Of a stretch of 64,000 nt of DNA, positions 13,301 through 28,300 are shown piece after piece. The stretch lies in NCBI GenBank assembly GCA_024734495.1, contig JALMQS010000099.1:95033388-95097387 (forward strand). The letters are read 5' to 3'. The notes below the pieces were generated by a model, which did no database searches, was not told the DNA's origin, and worked only from the letters and a program-made list of their open reading frames with translations. Position 1 is the stretch's first letter; each line of letters starts with the position of its first letter. This DNA comes from Forficula auricularia (Eukaryota; Arthropoda; Insecta; Dermaptera; Forficulidae). The position numbers and the translations under genes are program-made.

Positions 13301-16300
13301 AATTAGATATTTTTGTTGGTGGTGTTTAAATTTTTTATTCAGGGTTTTGGTGGCTATACAATATACATGTTTCATTTGTAAAAAAGGTTAAGAACCTGTG
13401 ATCTAGATTTTGAAGTTAAATTTTCACTGTCATGTTAAAATTTAGAAATATATTTTTCGCTTTCGTCTTATAGAAATAAATTTCCTTTCTTAATTTACGA
13501 TGTTATGGAATAAATTTTTAGTTACTTGGATATCATTAATTTGATGGCTTACGATTTCCACGGCAAATGGGAGCGCGAAACCGGCCATAATGCTCCACTT
13601 TTCGCGCCAAGTTCCGATTCGGAATGGCGAAAACAACTTTCGGTATCGCACGCAGCCAACATGTGGGTATCAATGGGTGCTCCGAAAGAGAAAATCGTTA
13701 TCGGCATGCCTACCTACGGAAGATCATTTACATTGGCCGACCCATTGAACAATCGGGTGAATGCACCTGCGTCAGGAGGTGGCAAAGCTGGCGACTACAC
13801 CAAAGAAGGGGGCTTTCTCGCTTATTATGAGGTACATTAAATTTAATACGAAAAAATAATTACCACTTACAATCGCAAATAATAATTCTTTAGATCTTAT
13901 AAATAATTTTTCATTTGAATAAATAATCCTAGATATTAGCATCAGACTTTCTATTCTTACTTCATTCATAATCATCACAATTGAGACATATGCGTTACTT
14001 TTGTTGTTGAAAGCTCTCCTAAGCTGGCTTTATTCCAGAAAAAAAAACCAAACATTAACATATTAATAGCAAATATTAATTAATGAAAATATTTTTTTAA
14101 TATTCAAACTTGCTTTACACATATGCAACATTGTAAATAATTATTTAAACAGCTCACCATTTATCACGTCACCCAGTTTAATGCATTGAAGTTTGCCTTT
14201 GATGCTCTGTAACTTGAGAATTATTGGTCGTACACACTTGAGTCTAATAAACTTTTTTGTAGCAAATTTTATGCCCTACAAAAGCTTAATGTTCATTTTT
14301 TAAAAAATTTTAAATACCGAAAAATCAACTTGAAACCTACATTTTTTTCTCATCTTATTTAAATGGGAACTCGAATTTTTCGAGGAGCTAATCCCTTATT
14401 TGACTTAGAATTATTTTCCATCGGGGATATTTTTTTTTATTCTATAAATTATCAGTTTCTCGGATTGGGAGAAAAAAATGTTGCCCTAAAATGAAACATC
14501 CCAATATAATATATCAATCAATTTATCACATGTCCATATATCTATAGTAGTCCAAGAGCTGGTGACACATTTTGACTACAAAAAATTATAATTTATAGTC
14601 AATTATAAACATAATATATTCACTCCAAACCATTTGAGTGGTGGAACGTGGAACCAGACCACCTCCCACCACTCAAATGGTCTGGGGTGAATATATTATG
14701 ATTATAATTGTCTATAAATTATAATTTTTATAATTTCATTGTGGGTCAAAAATATTTTTTAACACATATGTATTTTTTACCGCACTCACACCATGCGCAG
14801 TACCTGGTCCACCTGCTAAAGCCAGCCAGACTGGTCATTCCCTGTACAACTATCATAGACGGTACTATTACGCATTATTTCTAGTTGGGTCAAATCCGTA
14901 GTCAAAATGTGTCACCAGCTCTTGGTCTATAGGATTGTGGCGTAAATCTTTCTCTCGTGAATAAAATTGTAGATACTTTCTAGTACTCTAAACGTGTTTT
15001 TCAAACACGTTACAAAATTTATTAATCATTATTATAATATTATTATTTTATTAAATTAAAATTAAGGCTTTAATTCAAAAAATAACCACTTATATATGAT
15101 TTTCATTTTGCTTGTACAAGTCATTAACATTTTGTTCATTATTAGGCGTTTATTTACCATATAAGGATAATGAGTACAAATATATTTTATTAATTCTCAG
15201 CAAAGTAATATAAGAATTAATATGTTTAAGCTTGAAATTTGCTGTTTTTTTATCTAATATATATCAGAATATATACATACAAACATACATGTATTAATTG
15301 AGATAACATTGAAATGCTATTGGATTATTCATTTGTTAAATTTAATTTAATTTATTTAATTAAAAAACGAGACTGTCTACTATAATATTATTGTAATTAT
15401 TAAATTAAATATTGTATTGATAGCGTTTATCTTTAGGAGACGGACTGGTATAAATATGCAATTTGATGTTGATGAAGGCAGTCCACGGTGGTTGTAAAAA
15501 ATAAGACTATAATGGTTTTATTATTTTATATTTATTTGTTAAACCGACGTTTCGGAGATTTATTCTCTCCTCCTTCAGGGTAACACAGGTTTACAACCAC
15601 CGTGGACTGCCTTCATCAACATCCAATTACATAAATATTGTATATTTTCTGCTAATTATATTTATATATGTATACTAATAAAATTTTAGTTTCGATGGCC
15701 TTTTCTTAAAAACCATCAAAACTAAAATTTCACAAACAGTTTTATGCAACTTTTAGTGTTGAAAAAATAAATTCCAAATGATATAACAATTTTTCCAGAT
15801 CAAATTGAATAAGTATTTATTTTCGAAATTATCTCATCTATATAAATATGTTGAATTCTTAAATTAATTTATTAAAACTAGAGAGAAAAGATACAGTAAT
15901 ATTTATAATAAGGTATATTTGGAGCTAGTAAGTAAGAAATTAATTAAATTCCTTCTCATACAGGTATGTGAAATGCTGAAGAACGGTGCAGGCTACGTCT
16001 GGGATGACGAGATGAAGGTACCTTATGCCATTGATGGCGACCAATGGGTAGGCTTTGATGATGAACGTAGTATCCGAAACAAAATGCAATGGCTTAAGAA
16101 AGAAGGCTATGCAGGCGCCATGATCTGGACTGTGGACATGGACGATTTTACTGGAACTGTGTGCGGCGGGGGAAATAAGTACCCACTTATCCAGGCTATG
16201 AGGTAGGAATCTAGTCATAATTACCTAACATTTCTTCAGATATTGTTTTGGCCAAAAAAATGTAAGCAAAACAAATTATGGCTCTGACTTGTCAATGGCA

Positions 16301-19300
16301 GACCTCTTATGTCGACAAGATAATAAAAAGCCATTAAGATGAACGTTGATGCGCGATACAGGCTGAATGTAAACTAAGTGATTTTGGCTAGAATTCATGC
16401 TTATCATACGCATTCTTTTATGACATCCACTTTATCTTCTTCTCTATCTCTGACTTTTCACATTTGCTATCTTGTCAGAACTCTTCATATAATTCTCCAG
16501 ACTAAAACTGGGCCCCGAGAAGGGCGAACTATTAAATTCGCTAGAAATTTGATATTTGATTTTTGCTTATATGAAATTTCTTAAAAGTCAGGTAAAATAA
16601 TTTTCAAACATTACTTTTTACTATATCCAATGCGAAACATCAAGTGATTCATTCAATCAAATCCAGGTTCAAGATATAAATGTTTACAAAGGTTCTTGAA
16701 CAGTTCGGGTCGAAACGACTATGGATATACTTACATCTTACTTGAATTTATTGGAGTATCATAAGCATTCATATAAGGTTCGGAAATATGTAATCTTGGA
16801 CTCCTTGGCAAGTCTCTTCCGGTTCCTGATTTCAGTAAATGCACGAGAGGTGTACATTCATAATGGCGAAATAGGTTAACTTTGGCTTCTTTTAACTTGG
16901 ACAGTATAAACAATAGAATACGAATAAAAAAAATGTTTAAAATTTTTGAGTAAATTCAAAATTCCGACCGCCTGGAGAACTTCACCCATTGAACAACGTA
17001 AAGAGTAAAAAATGTTCAATTAATTTTATAAGCCAATAGTCAATTTTATTTTTTACAATCATGAGCGAAAATTGATAATTGAATATTGTGGTAGCTCTTG
17101 TCCGAAATAGAACTTGAAATATTTTGTTTTATTTAGATTATTGTTCCACGTATAATAAAAATAGTGAATTATAAAAATATAAATAACTGTACTTATAAAA
17201 ATCCTCAAAATGTAGCCTGAAATTTAACTCCTTTTATGACGTTGGAGCGCCTGTATTTAGGCAACACTTTGCGCGCAGGAGAATGAAAGCTGCGTAAGAG
17301 CTAGGCGAGTCCAGTCGATGGAATGGTATCTGTGCCATCAAGTATGTATGAAAGGATAATTTTTCCATAAGCTTTAAATAGTCACAGAATAGAAAAGGTT
17401 TACCATATAAACATTAAAGTTTTTGCGATTTGCTGCCTCAGTTCCATTATTATTTTTATTATTAATTGATTTTGCTTTTTACTTTATCTAATGCAAAATG
17501 GATAAAGTATTTGAATCGGTCTCGCGCCAAGTCCTCAGGTAAAGACCACGGAACCCATGGTCTCAAACAAAGTCACAAATTGTAGTATTCTATCAGGTTG
17601 AATTTTAACACCTGACGGTTTTGCCAAAGATTACATGGGCTCTGGTCCAGAGGCCAAAAAGTGCGATTTTTTGATGGCGGAGGATGGATGGATGTTACCC
17701 TTTTTTTCGACGACGATTTTTTCCACACCGTTCAACCGAATGAAATGAAATTGAAAACCTACCATTACTTTAACAAAATTAAGGGATTGTTTTTTGGTAC
17801 ATATCTGCCCACAAACATTGGTACTTCATTTTAGTACTTTTTTAGTTTTTTTTAAATATCTTGAAAATTACTTAACCAATTTTGATGAAATTTAAAATTA
17901 TATAAATTTAAGTACCTTGAGGACCACAAAAAAGTTTATATTAAGTTTTTAATGATATTATATTTTAAAGTACTTCAAACTAGAGTAAGATGGTTAATTT
18001 TTGATTTTAAGTCAAAGTGGACTTCAAATGGCCAGTGATATCTGATTACAAATAAAGGAATAAACATATTAATATTTCAAATGATTTTGGTAAAGTCTAG
18101 CAACGATCAGTTGCAGTTTATTTCTGACTATGTTTCTGAATTTATATACCCACGATATATCAAGGGTAGAAATCGTGGAAAGCTTAGTCTAATGTCAAAA
18201 TGTGTGTATTTATAAAACAAAGAACTGACTAGATTTTTCGTTTCCCAGTTTAATAATTTCTGGTTCAAAGATACCGAAAATTGGACAAAATCAAATAGTT
18301 CTATCGAAGGGTTGTAGCTAATGAGATTAATTTCGGCGCCCGCAATGAGGAGAGGGGGTGAATTCCTCATTTCTCCCTATTCATTTGATGTTTATTTATA
18401 ATTCTTTAGATTCAAACTTATAGTCATTTTAAAATTATTAGAAAACTGACATGACCTGGTATATAGCAACAATATTAGCAGTTTTTCATTGCGTATGGTG
18501 CATTACTTTTTTTACGCTCTGTAATAAAATGTTCAATTTTAAAGTTTAATGTTTAAAATTATATTAAACAAGATTAATAATACCTTATATTAAATTTAAA
18601 CTAATAAATGTCATCTGATATAATGCAATATATAATTGGACTTTATTTTTTAAATATAACTTTCTTCATCTGGCATAGAAATACTTATTTAGATTAAATA
18701 ATATGAAAAGTAAAAAAGGACTTATTATATAATTTTTTAAAAATCAGGTCTCGCTAATGCTCATGTGTCCCTAAAAGTTTAAATAAACTGCAACGTATCG
18801 TTGCTAAACTTTATACAATGTACTATCTTATTCTAGGGTAAAATATTGTAAAATATAATTTTACAAAAATTTTAAATGACCTATTTTGTGGTCCTCAAGT
18901 TACTTAACTACAATATTAAATTTCATCAAAATTGGTTTAGTCATTTTCAAAATATTTGGAAAATACTAAAAAAGTATTGAAATGAAGTACTAATGTTTGT
19001 AGGGGCTATATGTACCAAAAACTAATCAGCGCTTCATTTTGTTAAAATAATGATAGGTTTTCAATTTCATTTCAATCAGTTGAACAGTGTGGAAAAAAAT
19101 AGTGAATGAAAAAAACGATAACATCCATCCATCCGCACACACTTCCTGAAAAAATCGCACTTTTTGTAAAACCGTCACATGCCAAAATTCAACCTAAATG
19201 AATACTACAATATGGGATTATAATTGAGTCCATGGGTTCCGTAGTCTTTACTTGAGGACTTCGCATTGGATAAAGTAAAAAAAGCCATTTGGACACAGAC

Positions 19301-22300
19301 GGCTTGCACAAAAATAAATAAATAACTTACCATTTCACACTCGAACGTTTGTAAAGATTAGCCAAATAAAATACAAAAAATTCTACCCTCAGCTCCTTGG
19401 GAGGGAAGGATGCGGTTGTAGAAGGGAAGTTACCAGCAGCCCCTCGCGCGACAATTCAAGTTCCTAGATAAAAGTTTGACATTTGAATACCCTTCTGCAA
19501 ATCAGCCAAGTAGTTAGCCTACTTTAGCAACTGCAAACCACTTGATAAAATAATATTCTAAGCAGTATGAGAATTAAATTTAATAAAAGATAATTAATAA
19601 TAAAATAATAAAAATCTCTTTCAAGTCTGGTAGGTAAACAAAAAGCTGTTTTAAGAATTTAAAGGTTTTGGTAACTTTTTATTATAGTTCCTTTTTTGTC
19701 TCTTTTGGGGAGAGGGGTTTGTTAACTCTTCTTTCCATTTAGAGATAGGAAAAGCAAGGGTTGGTTTTGAAATTAGGCTGGAATAAGGAAATCTCTGTTT
19801 TGATAAGGTATTATATTTTGTTAATTTTTAAAATATTTTTCTTTTTTTAGATAATATGGCTGAAAGGGGTAGTCAATCCACGGTTGGGACCAATGGCGTA
19901 GTCAGGAAATTTTCTTGGAGGGGGGGGGGGTGGGGTTAATCCACAAAGCAAAATATTTAATGGGAATTTATTTTTATTAAAACAAATAGGTACTTCAAGA
20001 AATTAAAAAAGAATATAATTCTTGATTAAACATATGAAATATATTTAATTATGGTTAGTTTGCCATAAGAAACGGTTTGTCGTTGCCGTTACTCATCCCA
20101 TGAGCCCTGCCCTGTGGGGGGGGGGTTCTGACCCCAAAACACCCACCCGTGGCTACGCCCCTGGTTGGGTCTAGAAGTATAGGTGTTGGAACCAGTGGTG
20201 GGTTTTGTTATGAGGATGATTCAGAGAGGTATTTAGATTATAAGGATTTAGGGAAGAAATGGTATTAATTTAAATAGATCTGGTTCAGATATTAATGTAT
20301 GTTTGCATTTATTTGTAGAATCTGGGATTTATTTGTGGAACAGCCTGTCTTTTACTACATGGGATTATAGTTCTCTGCCCCCTATGATTAAATCAATTAT
20401 AAATTTTGTCAAGTCCTAATATCCTAGAGTGGTAAAACATTTTATTTAATTCTCACAAGCAGAGAGTAGCTGAGGTAGAGACAGTGGCAGATTCACGATA
20501 TTCCCGCCGGTATGATGAAATATTTTGCCACCTATTCTCAGGGCCAGATTTAAACTCTTTTGAGCCCTAGGAAAAATCTTTATTTCGGGCCCTTAGGTAA
20601 AAACATAAAATGAGCAAACAGCATAGGCTATTCAGCCGAGAGAAAGAAAGTTTCCCGTCTAAATAAAAATTCATAAAAGCCTCAAAGTTGAAATTAGGTA
20701 TCCGTCGAAAATTTGCCTACGTTAAAAATCTGCCGCCGTAGGCTTCAGCCTAATTAGCCTAATAGAAAATCCTCCACTGGGCAGAGAGAGGTCATACCAT
20801 CCTTGTTAAGGTTTTGTCCAGGTTTCCCTAACAACTTATGGCAAATGCAAGGGATGGCTAATGCGTCGTTTGCTCCTGGTATCTGGGTTTTGCGCGGAAT
20901 TTTTAAATTACTTTTGTCATTTGATAGAAATCTATGATCATGTTATATTAACAGAAATGAGCATACATCTATTTTTTTTTTTTTTACTTGTTTATTATTT
21001 GTTAAATTGTTGTAGTTATTTGGTATTGATGTTTGTTAATTTATTGTAGTTATATTGTATTGATGTTTGGAGTACTTGTGCCTCTAAGCAGGCCAAGGAC
21101 TAAATATTTATTTGTTTATTTATTTAATTATAAAAAAATGTATTTTTAGAGAGGAGCTGCTTGGCATTCCTAGAGACAAGAACGCTAAAGATGTAGATTG
21201 GGCTCGTATTGCTGCCAAAGTTGAAGTTGTAACCAAACCAGCCCCGATCAAGATTCCTGTTGCCGAAGTGTTGAAGAGAGTTAGACCAAATAAAGCACCC
21301 GCAGCCGCCTCGGATGTCTCCACCGCCATCGTCGACGCTGACAGTAAATCTCACCCCTAATTTGCATGTTTTTTTACATTAAAAATAAATTTAAATTATA
21401 AATGAAATTAATTTTAATTCAATAGCGCGTCCTGCTCAAGTCTTCTGCTACATGACAAGTTGGTCTCAAAAACGTCCTGGTGCTGGTCGATTTGCAGCTG
21501 ATAACGTTGATCCGAAACTCTGTACCCATCTAATCTACGCCTTTGCTACCTTGAAAGATCATCGACTTGCCGCCTCTAACGAGAAAGATATTGAAAACTA
21601 TCAAAAAGTTGTAGCTCTTCGAGAGAAAAATCCTGATCTTAAAGTAAGTTTTTCATAAAGTTAACAATTTAAAATAATCTTATTATGAAAAATATTTAAA
21701 TTACATCAAATTTATATCTATATATATAATATTAAGTTTTTGTCTGTACATTGGTCCAAATCACGCCAAATTTTGGTTGCACGTTTCAAGCAAAGTTATG
21801 AACGAAAACACCCTCAACAAAAGACCTGTCTGTCTGTATGTTTCCGTGGTTTCCGCGAAAAGTTGCTCACGATTCTTGTAAAAACGAAAATAATTTTTCT
21901 TTACAAGTTTTTTTAATAAAATTACAATTTCAAGGATACTTAAACATACTGTTCAATGTTTTAATTCTGGAATATTTATATTCATTCGAATACATTTTAT
22001 AAAATTTAAATTAAAAAAAATATAAATTACTACGTAGAATTCATATACTCTATTTATAGAGTCTTGCTCATAAGCAATTTCGTTTATTTGTGAATCCTAC
22101 CTAGTAATTTATATTTTCAATAAAATTGAAGTAGTTTTTGGACACTGAACTGATAGGTAAGTGAATTGAGTAGATTTTGCTTAGGCAGTCCAAAATTCAA
22201 AATAGAGAGATAATTTAAACTATCTTTTTTATTCAAAAACCGACGTTTCGCAAGTGTATTCTCTCCTTCAGGATTTTGAAAGGTCAATGAAGGAAATCCA

Positions 22301-25300
22301 AAGTGACATTCCCCTCTGTCTCTTCTCTCCGTGGCAGTAACAATATAATAGTGTAGTCTACACTAAATTTTACTGAGAATGAAATACGATATAATATTGT
22401 TACTGCCGCTGAGAGAAGAGACAGAGCGAATGTTGGATTTTCTTCACTGACCTTTCAAAGCCCTGAAGAAGGAGGGAATAAACTTCGAAACGTCGGTTTT
22501 TGAATAAAAAAAGATAGTTTAAATTATTTTCCTTTTTTTGAATTTTGAACTGCCTCATCAAAATCTACTCATTTATATTTTTAAATTTAAATTGTATTAA
22601 ATATATGTTTCACCTAGAACAGTGATGCCGAACCTTATGAGTTTGGTGTGTCAAAATTCGGAAAAAACCTGATTTTACTCGGGTGTCTTGTCACATTTAG
22701 AAATATTCATATTTTGGTGATAGTAGGAGCACTAGTAAAAAAACAAACATATTTTTGATATATTTATTTATTCAAAAACAAAACCTAATTACTATTCTTT
22801 ACATTAGTGACTCGAGCGCAACTTCTGTTGACTCTTCTTGAGCGAAGACCGTCCGTAAAACGATGCGTGTCACCCAAAAATGTCTTAACGTGTCACTTTT
22901 GATACGCGTGTCATAGGTTCGTCATCACTGACCTAGAACCTACACCATTCTCCCTTAACTAAAATGAATACATTTTTTTATATTTAGTATAAAATTTAGT
23001 AAAGTCTGACTATGAATGTTATTCCTTTATTAATAGGTATTACTTGCAATCGGCGGATGGGCTTTTGGATCTACTCCATTTAAAGAACTTACCTCAAACG
23101 TTTTCCGCATGAACACCTTTGTCTACGAAGCGATTGAATTTTTGCGCGAATACAAATTCAATGGATTAGATGTCGATTGGGAATACCCTCGAGGTGCTGA
23201 TGACAGAGCTTCTTACGTGAATCTGCTAAAGGAATTGCGAACTGCTTTCGAAGGAGAAACTAAGACCTCCGGTGAACCTCGTCTTCTTTTGTCTGCCGCC
23301 GTCCCAGCCAGTTTCGAAGCAATCGCTGCCGGGTGAGTTTCATCTGATAATGTGTAGTGAAATTTTTCTTATCTCTAATATTCTAAGATCCCGACTTAGA
23401 TCGACCTTCACCTATCGAGTTTCCGTAATGAAATTAATATTTTGATAATATAATGTATTAATAAACAAATCTTGTTAAAATTTAAAAGCTTTTGTTTTTC
23501 CGAGAGTAGCAGAGTTGTTGATTCACAAAGAGAATTTTAACTGGGACCTAGCTAAGTAAAGATCGTAAATTTTCAATATACATACGGTATTGACTCCATG
23601 AAAAACAATATTTATAATTAAAAAAAGACTGATGATGAGGACCAAGTCTTCGAAACTATAGTCTCAAACAAATAAATAATATATATATATACAGATATAT
23701 AATTTCGATATATATGTGTGTATGTTTATTGGCATCAAGCAGAGGACAACCTCTTTGTTTCTTTTTGTAAATCTTGATAGGGTCGACATCCAATTTCCAT
23801 GTATAGCTAATTTTAATAAAAAAGTTGTTAATTTTATTACATAAATGTAGTTATTGAGTTTCCGGTTAAATATATTACCAATCGAGAGTAAATCATTTAT
23901 GTAAAATGCCAAAGTTGGGTCCCTCTGCATAAGTCAAGGTAGACAGCTTATCAATAGGTAACTTCGAATTAGTATTTTGTAGTTATAGAGTTTTCTTTAT
24001 TGTTACATATGACAATGTAGATAATTAAAAAAAAATAATAAATAAAAAAAAATCTAATAAATTAGAAAAAATAGCTATGCAGGGAAATTGGATGTCGACA
24101 CTATCAAGTTTTGTTTATTAATACATTATATTATCAAATATTAATTTAATTAGGAAACTCGATAGGTGAAGGTAGATCTAATTCGGGATCTTGTACTATA
24201 AGTACTAATGTTTTCTCTTCTGTTTAGATATGATGTTCCTGAAATTTCCAAATATTTAGATTATATTAATGTTATGACTTATGATTTCCATGGACAATGG
24301 GAGAGACAAGTTGGCCATAACTCTCCACTTTACCCACTTGAAAGTGCTACGAGCTATCAGAAAAAACTTACAGTTGTAAGTCTTCTATTATAAGTATTTT
24401 AACTATCATATTTATTCATATAGAGTGGCCTACGCATTTCATCCAGGGATCCAGGGACATCAATCTGTTGGTGGAATTATTTAATAAAAGCCTTGATCCT
24501 TTCTCTACTCTCTACTTTTAGGATTCTCTTGTTCTCCTATTTCGGTTCTGTATTTAATTATTTCTATCTCTCTCCTAGGTAAAAAAATCCAAACACTATT
24601 TTTTTCTTTAGTTTTTACTTTACCATACAGGGTATGGTCAAGTATTGTAATCGTGCTTTATAAAAAAAGTGTTTTTTTCCTTCTTTTTTTTCGAAATATC
24701 TCAAAAACGGCTGAAATTATTTTGAAAATTGAGCGAAACCATGGCATTTCGGACTACAAAAAAGCTCTAATAAGTGAACATCGAATAAATTATATTTTTC
24801 GAGATAACAATTGTTTTGTCAAAATGTCTATTAGTTAGTTAGTCTGGTTGTTAGTCTGTGCATTACCAACTTTTTGTGGACGAGCTAGCTAAAAAACTAG
24901 TGTGAATATCGAAACCAAATTTCACACGTAGTTTTGGTCCATTGAAATTAAGAGCTGATTAGATTTTGGTGCATATCGACCCAAAATTAAGGGGGATAGA
25001 GGGGGTTAAAAATTAAAAATCTAGGCCGTTTGAGCAAACTCAACCAAATTTTGTATCCATAATCAGTGGAACCCCAGAAGTCTAAAAATGCAAAAACTAG
25101 CCGCCCAAAATGTGGGGGGGGGAATAATGTAGGGTCAAAAATGAAAATCTTGGCCATTTACTAAACTCAACCAAATTTTGTATACATAATCAGTGGGACT
25201 CCAGAAGTTTAACCCCCCCCCCTCATGATTATAAATAATTTTAGGGGCCAGGTTGTATGGTAAAGTCAAGTGGATGGCCACATCAGAACACGTCAGCTTA

Positions 25301-28300
25301 TTTTTTTAATGCTAGGATAGGATCCTAAGAAATTGATCAATCATTATTCCAGAATTGATATAATCTAGTCTCAAATATTGTTTTGAGATTTCTTTCGATC
25401 TGAATCGATAGACTCACAAATTCGACAGTTCTATTCATTTGATTAAATTTTAGGCTTTATCTAGATCATACTTTACATCAGGGGTGGGAACTAGCGACCA
25501 TTTGTTCTGGCCCTGTCAAGAGTAACGCCAGGAAGGACCCGTGCAACTAAATCTCTGGGATTTTTTCATAACAATAATGAAGTTTTTTATACGCATAAAA
25601 AATAAATTAAATTTAACTTTTTTTATAAAGAACTATGTTGTTTTCCAGAGCTATTTAAATTTAATCGTATTCTAGATATTTTTAACTGAGTTAAAAATAG
25701 GGAGGCTATTAACATGTTCATTTGAAAAAAAAACATACTGAATGTTTGACCAAAAGTTGAATTTGTAAGTTAATAATTTTCCCTGGCCCCAGAATGATGT
25801 TATAAATATCCAGAGAACATGTTCTCAACTCCTGTTTTACACCCTCTCATTTTGACTAAATTAGTTATTTATTCTTATTGTAAACATTTCTTGAATTAAA
25901 ATGGCAAAAAGATTCATCTATACATATAACATATATTAATATTTATCTTGATCCTGTTTCAGGTTTTGTGATTAAGTTAGACCAAAACCCTTCACAAACA
26001 TACATATACACATAATCTTGGAGAAATTTTTGGTTTTGACCATGAAAAAATGATAAAATTAAATAAAATTTTCTAATTTCATCATGGGTGTTTCTATTTG
26101 AAAGATTCTTCCAGGTCATCAGTATGACCATCAAATTCTCAACAAAAAACACACAGATTTATTTTTAATATATATTGGCATTATAAATAGTAAATGAAAT
26201 TTATTTTTTAATAAAGTAACTAATATAGCTTTCTTTTTTAGGACTTTTCTGCACGAGAATGGGTTAAACAAGGAGCACCAAAAGAAAAACTTATGATTGG
26301 CATGCCCACCTATGGTCGATCATTCACTCTCGTTGATAATGCTAAATTCGATATTGGTGCTCCTGCATCTGGAGGCGGCGATAACGGAAAATACACCGGC
26401 GAAGCTGGATTTATGTCTTATTATGAAGTATGCGATTTCTTACATGGAGATAATACTACCTTAGTCTGGGACAATGAACAGCAAGTGCCATTCGCTTACA
26501 GAGAAGACCAATGGGTCGGTTTTGATGACGAAAGGAGTCTCAAGACTAAAGTAAGTTTAATGATTTAAAAATATAGTACAGTAGATCGTTTATCCGGACT
26601 AACTGGGACCAAATGCAAACCGGATAATCAAAAATCCGGATAATCCGGATATATGGTTAATAAAAACAAAACAAATCCTCAAATAAGAGAATTTGAATTT
26701 ATTACGATAAAAAAACATGTTTATATCAAAATTACATAGAATTGTTTAAAAAATACATAACTGAAATTTTGATTGAATTGAATTACATTCTTGCTATCAG
26801 AGTTAAAAATTATTATCTATGTTTACGAGGGAGGGAAAATATCGGAAAAGAGTTTTTTTATTTAATTAGTTTTTTCCTCATATTAAAAACAAGGACTAAA
26901 AAGATGTTGGCAAGCTCAAGAAGATCAAAGGCAGTCGATGGTGGGGAAGTAATCTCCGAAGTCGAAGCTCAAATACAATGTATACATTAATTCATGGAAA
27001 ATAATTGGTTCAATAAGATTAAACTAAAAAAATAAACACTGTGAACATTTATTAAAATAAAAATGTCTACAAATTTGATCGGGATAAATGTGGGACGGAT
27101 AAACGAGGTTTTACTGTAATTAGTGAAAATGACTTAAATTTTATTGAAAATTTCATAGCGTACATCCAAGTTCTAGCATTGGCCGTACACGCTCTACTCT
27201 ATTTACACGAACCATTTCGACCCCCTGACAGCTCAGAACTTTTTTGTGAAACAGAGCTGAAATTATACATATGTAATTATGTAATCCATATTAAAGAGAG
27301 TACCAAATTTCAATAAAATAGCATAAATAGATTCTGGGATATGGAGCTCAGAAAATAGCTAATTTCGGCACTAACTGACAGGTCATCAAAACCTACAGGG
27401 TATTACTAATGATTCCATCATCGTGAAATAATAATTTGTCGAAAAAGTGAAAATATTTTCAAGCTCGGTATTCTTGGCGTAAATTTTGTAGTTTTGGTAA
27501 TTTTTTGTCATCAAACAACATAAAGCTATAGCTTTTGGCACAATTTATTAATAAAACGTATCAACATTAGTTTAATTAAATATTTATTAAGATGATTAAA
27601 ATTATTAACAATTAAAAAAATTTAAGGCTTTAAATATGTGAGCGCCTAATAACGCAACCAGCATATTAGAACGTTCTATTTGAATGCATGACCCTACCAT
27701 TTACAGGCGGCGCTACTATTTTTCTTATCAGTCATGGTTGGAGATATTTAAACCATAAAGCCACATATCTTAAAATATCAGATGACAATAAAAAACTTTA
27801 TTCTAAATAATTTACAATAAACGCTACCTAAAATGTTGCCTACATCTGCTCTATTCAAACAAATCATCTCAAACAAATACTTAATTAAACTTTATGTAGA
27901 GAGGTTTAAATAAGAGACGTGTAGCTTTCATTTATATCTTTTTTCTTTATGAAATTACCGAAACTACACGATTTACGGCCATTGTTTGTAGCCGATCTTC
28001 AGAGCTAAATTCACATTTTCGACAAACAATTATTACACAATGATTAAATCGGCCTTGGAGAAATAAACTGTAAAGCTGCACGTCTCTTATATAAACCCTT
28101 ACTAAATTAATACTACAGCTATAAAGAATTCCTAATATAAATACTTATTACGTTCGTTTGTTTTATTTTTTATATGCTTTTTGTTTTCTTGGCTAGTCTT
28201 GTAATCAAATTTTGACCTACTGAGCCTTAGTCAATTAAATTTATAAACTTATAATGACAACCATCATCAATACCAAAAATTAATATGGAAAAATATAATG

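Noticed and set aside
21344..21425. Reading through to the stop at 21358-21360 as the end of a one-domain chitinase
   Set aside because: A good donor and acceptor with matching phase lead straight into the next GH18 domain; a retained-intron isoform remains possible but is not supported here.
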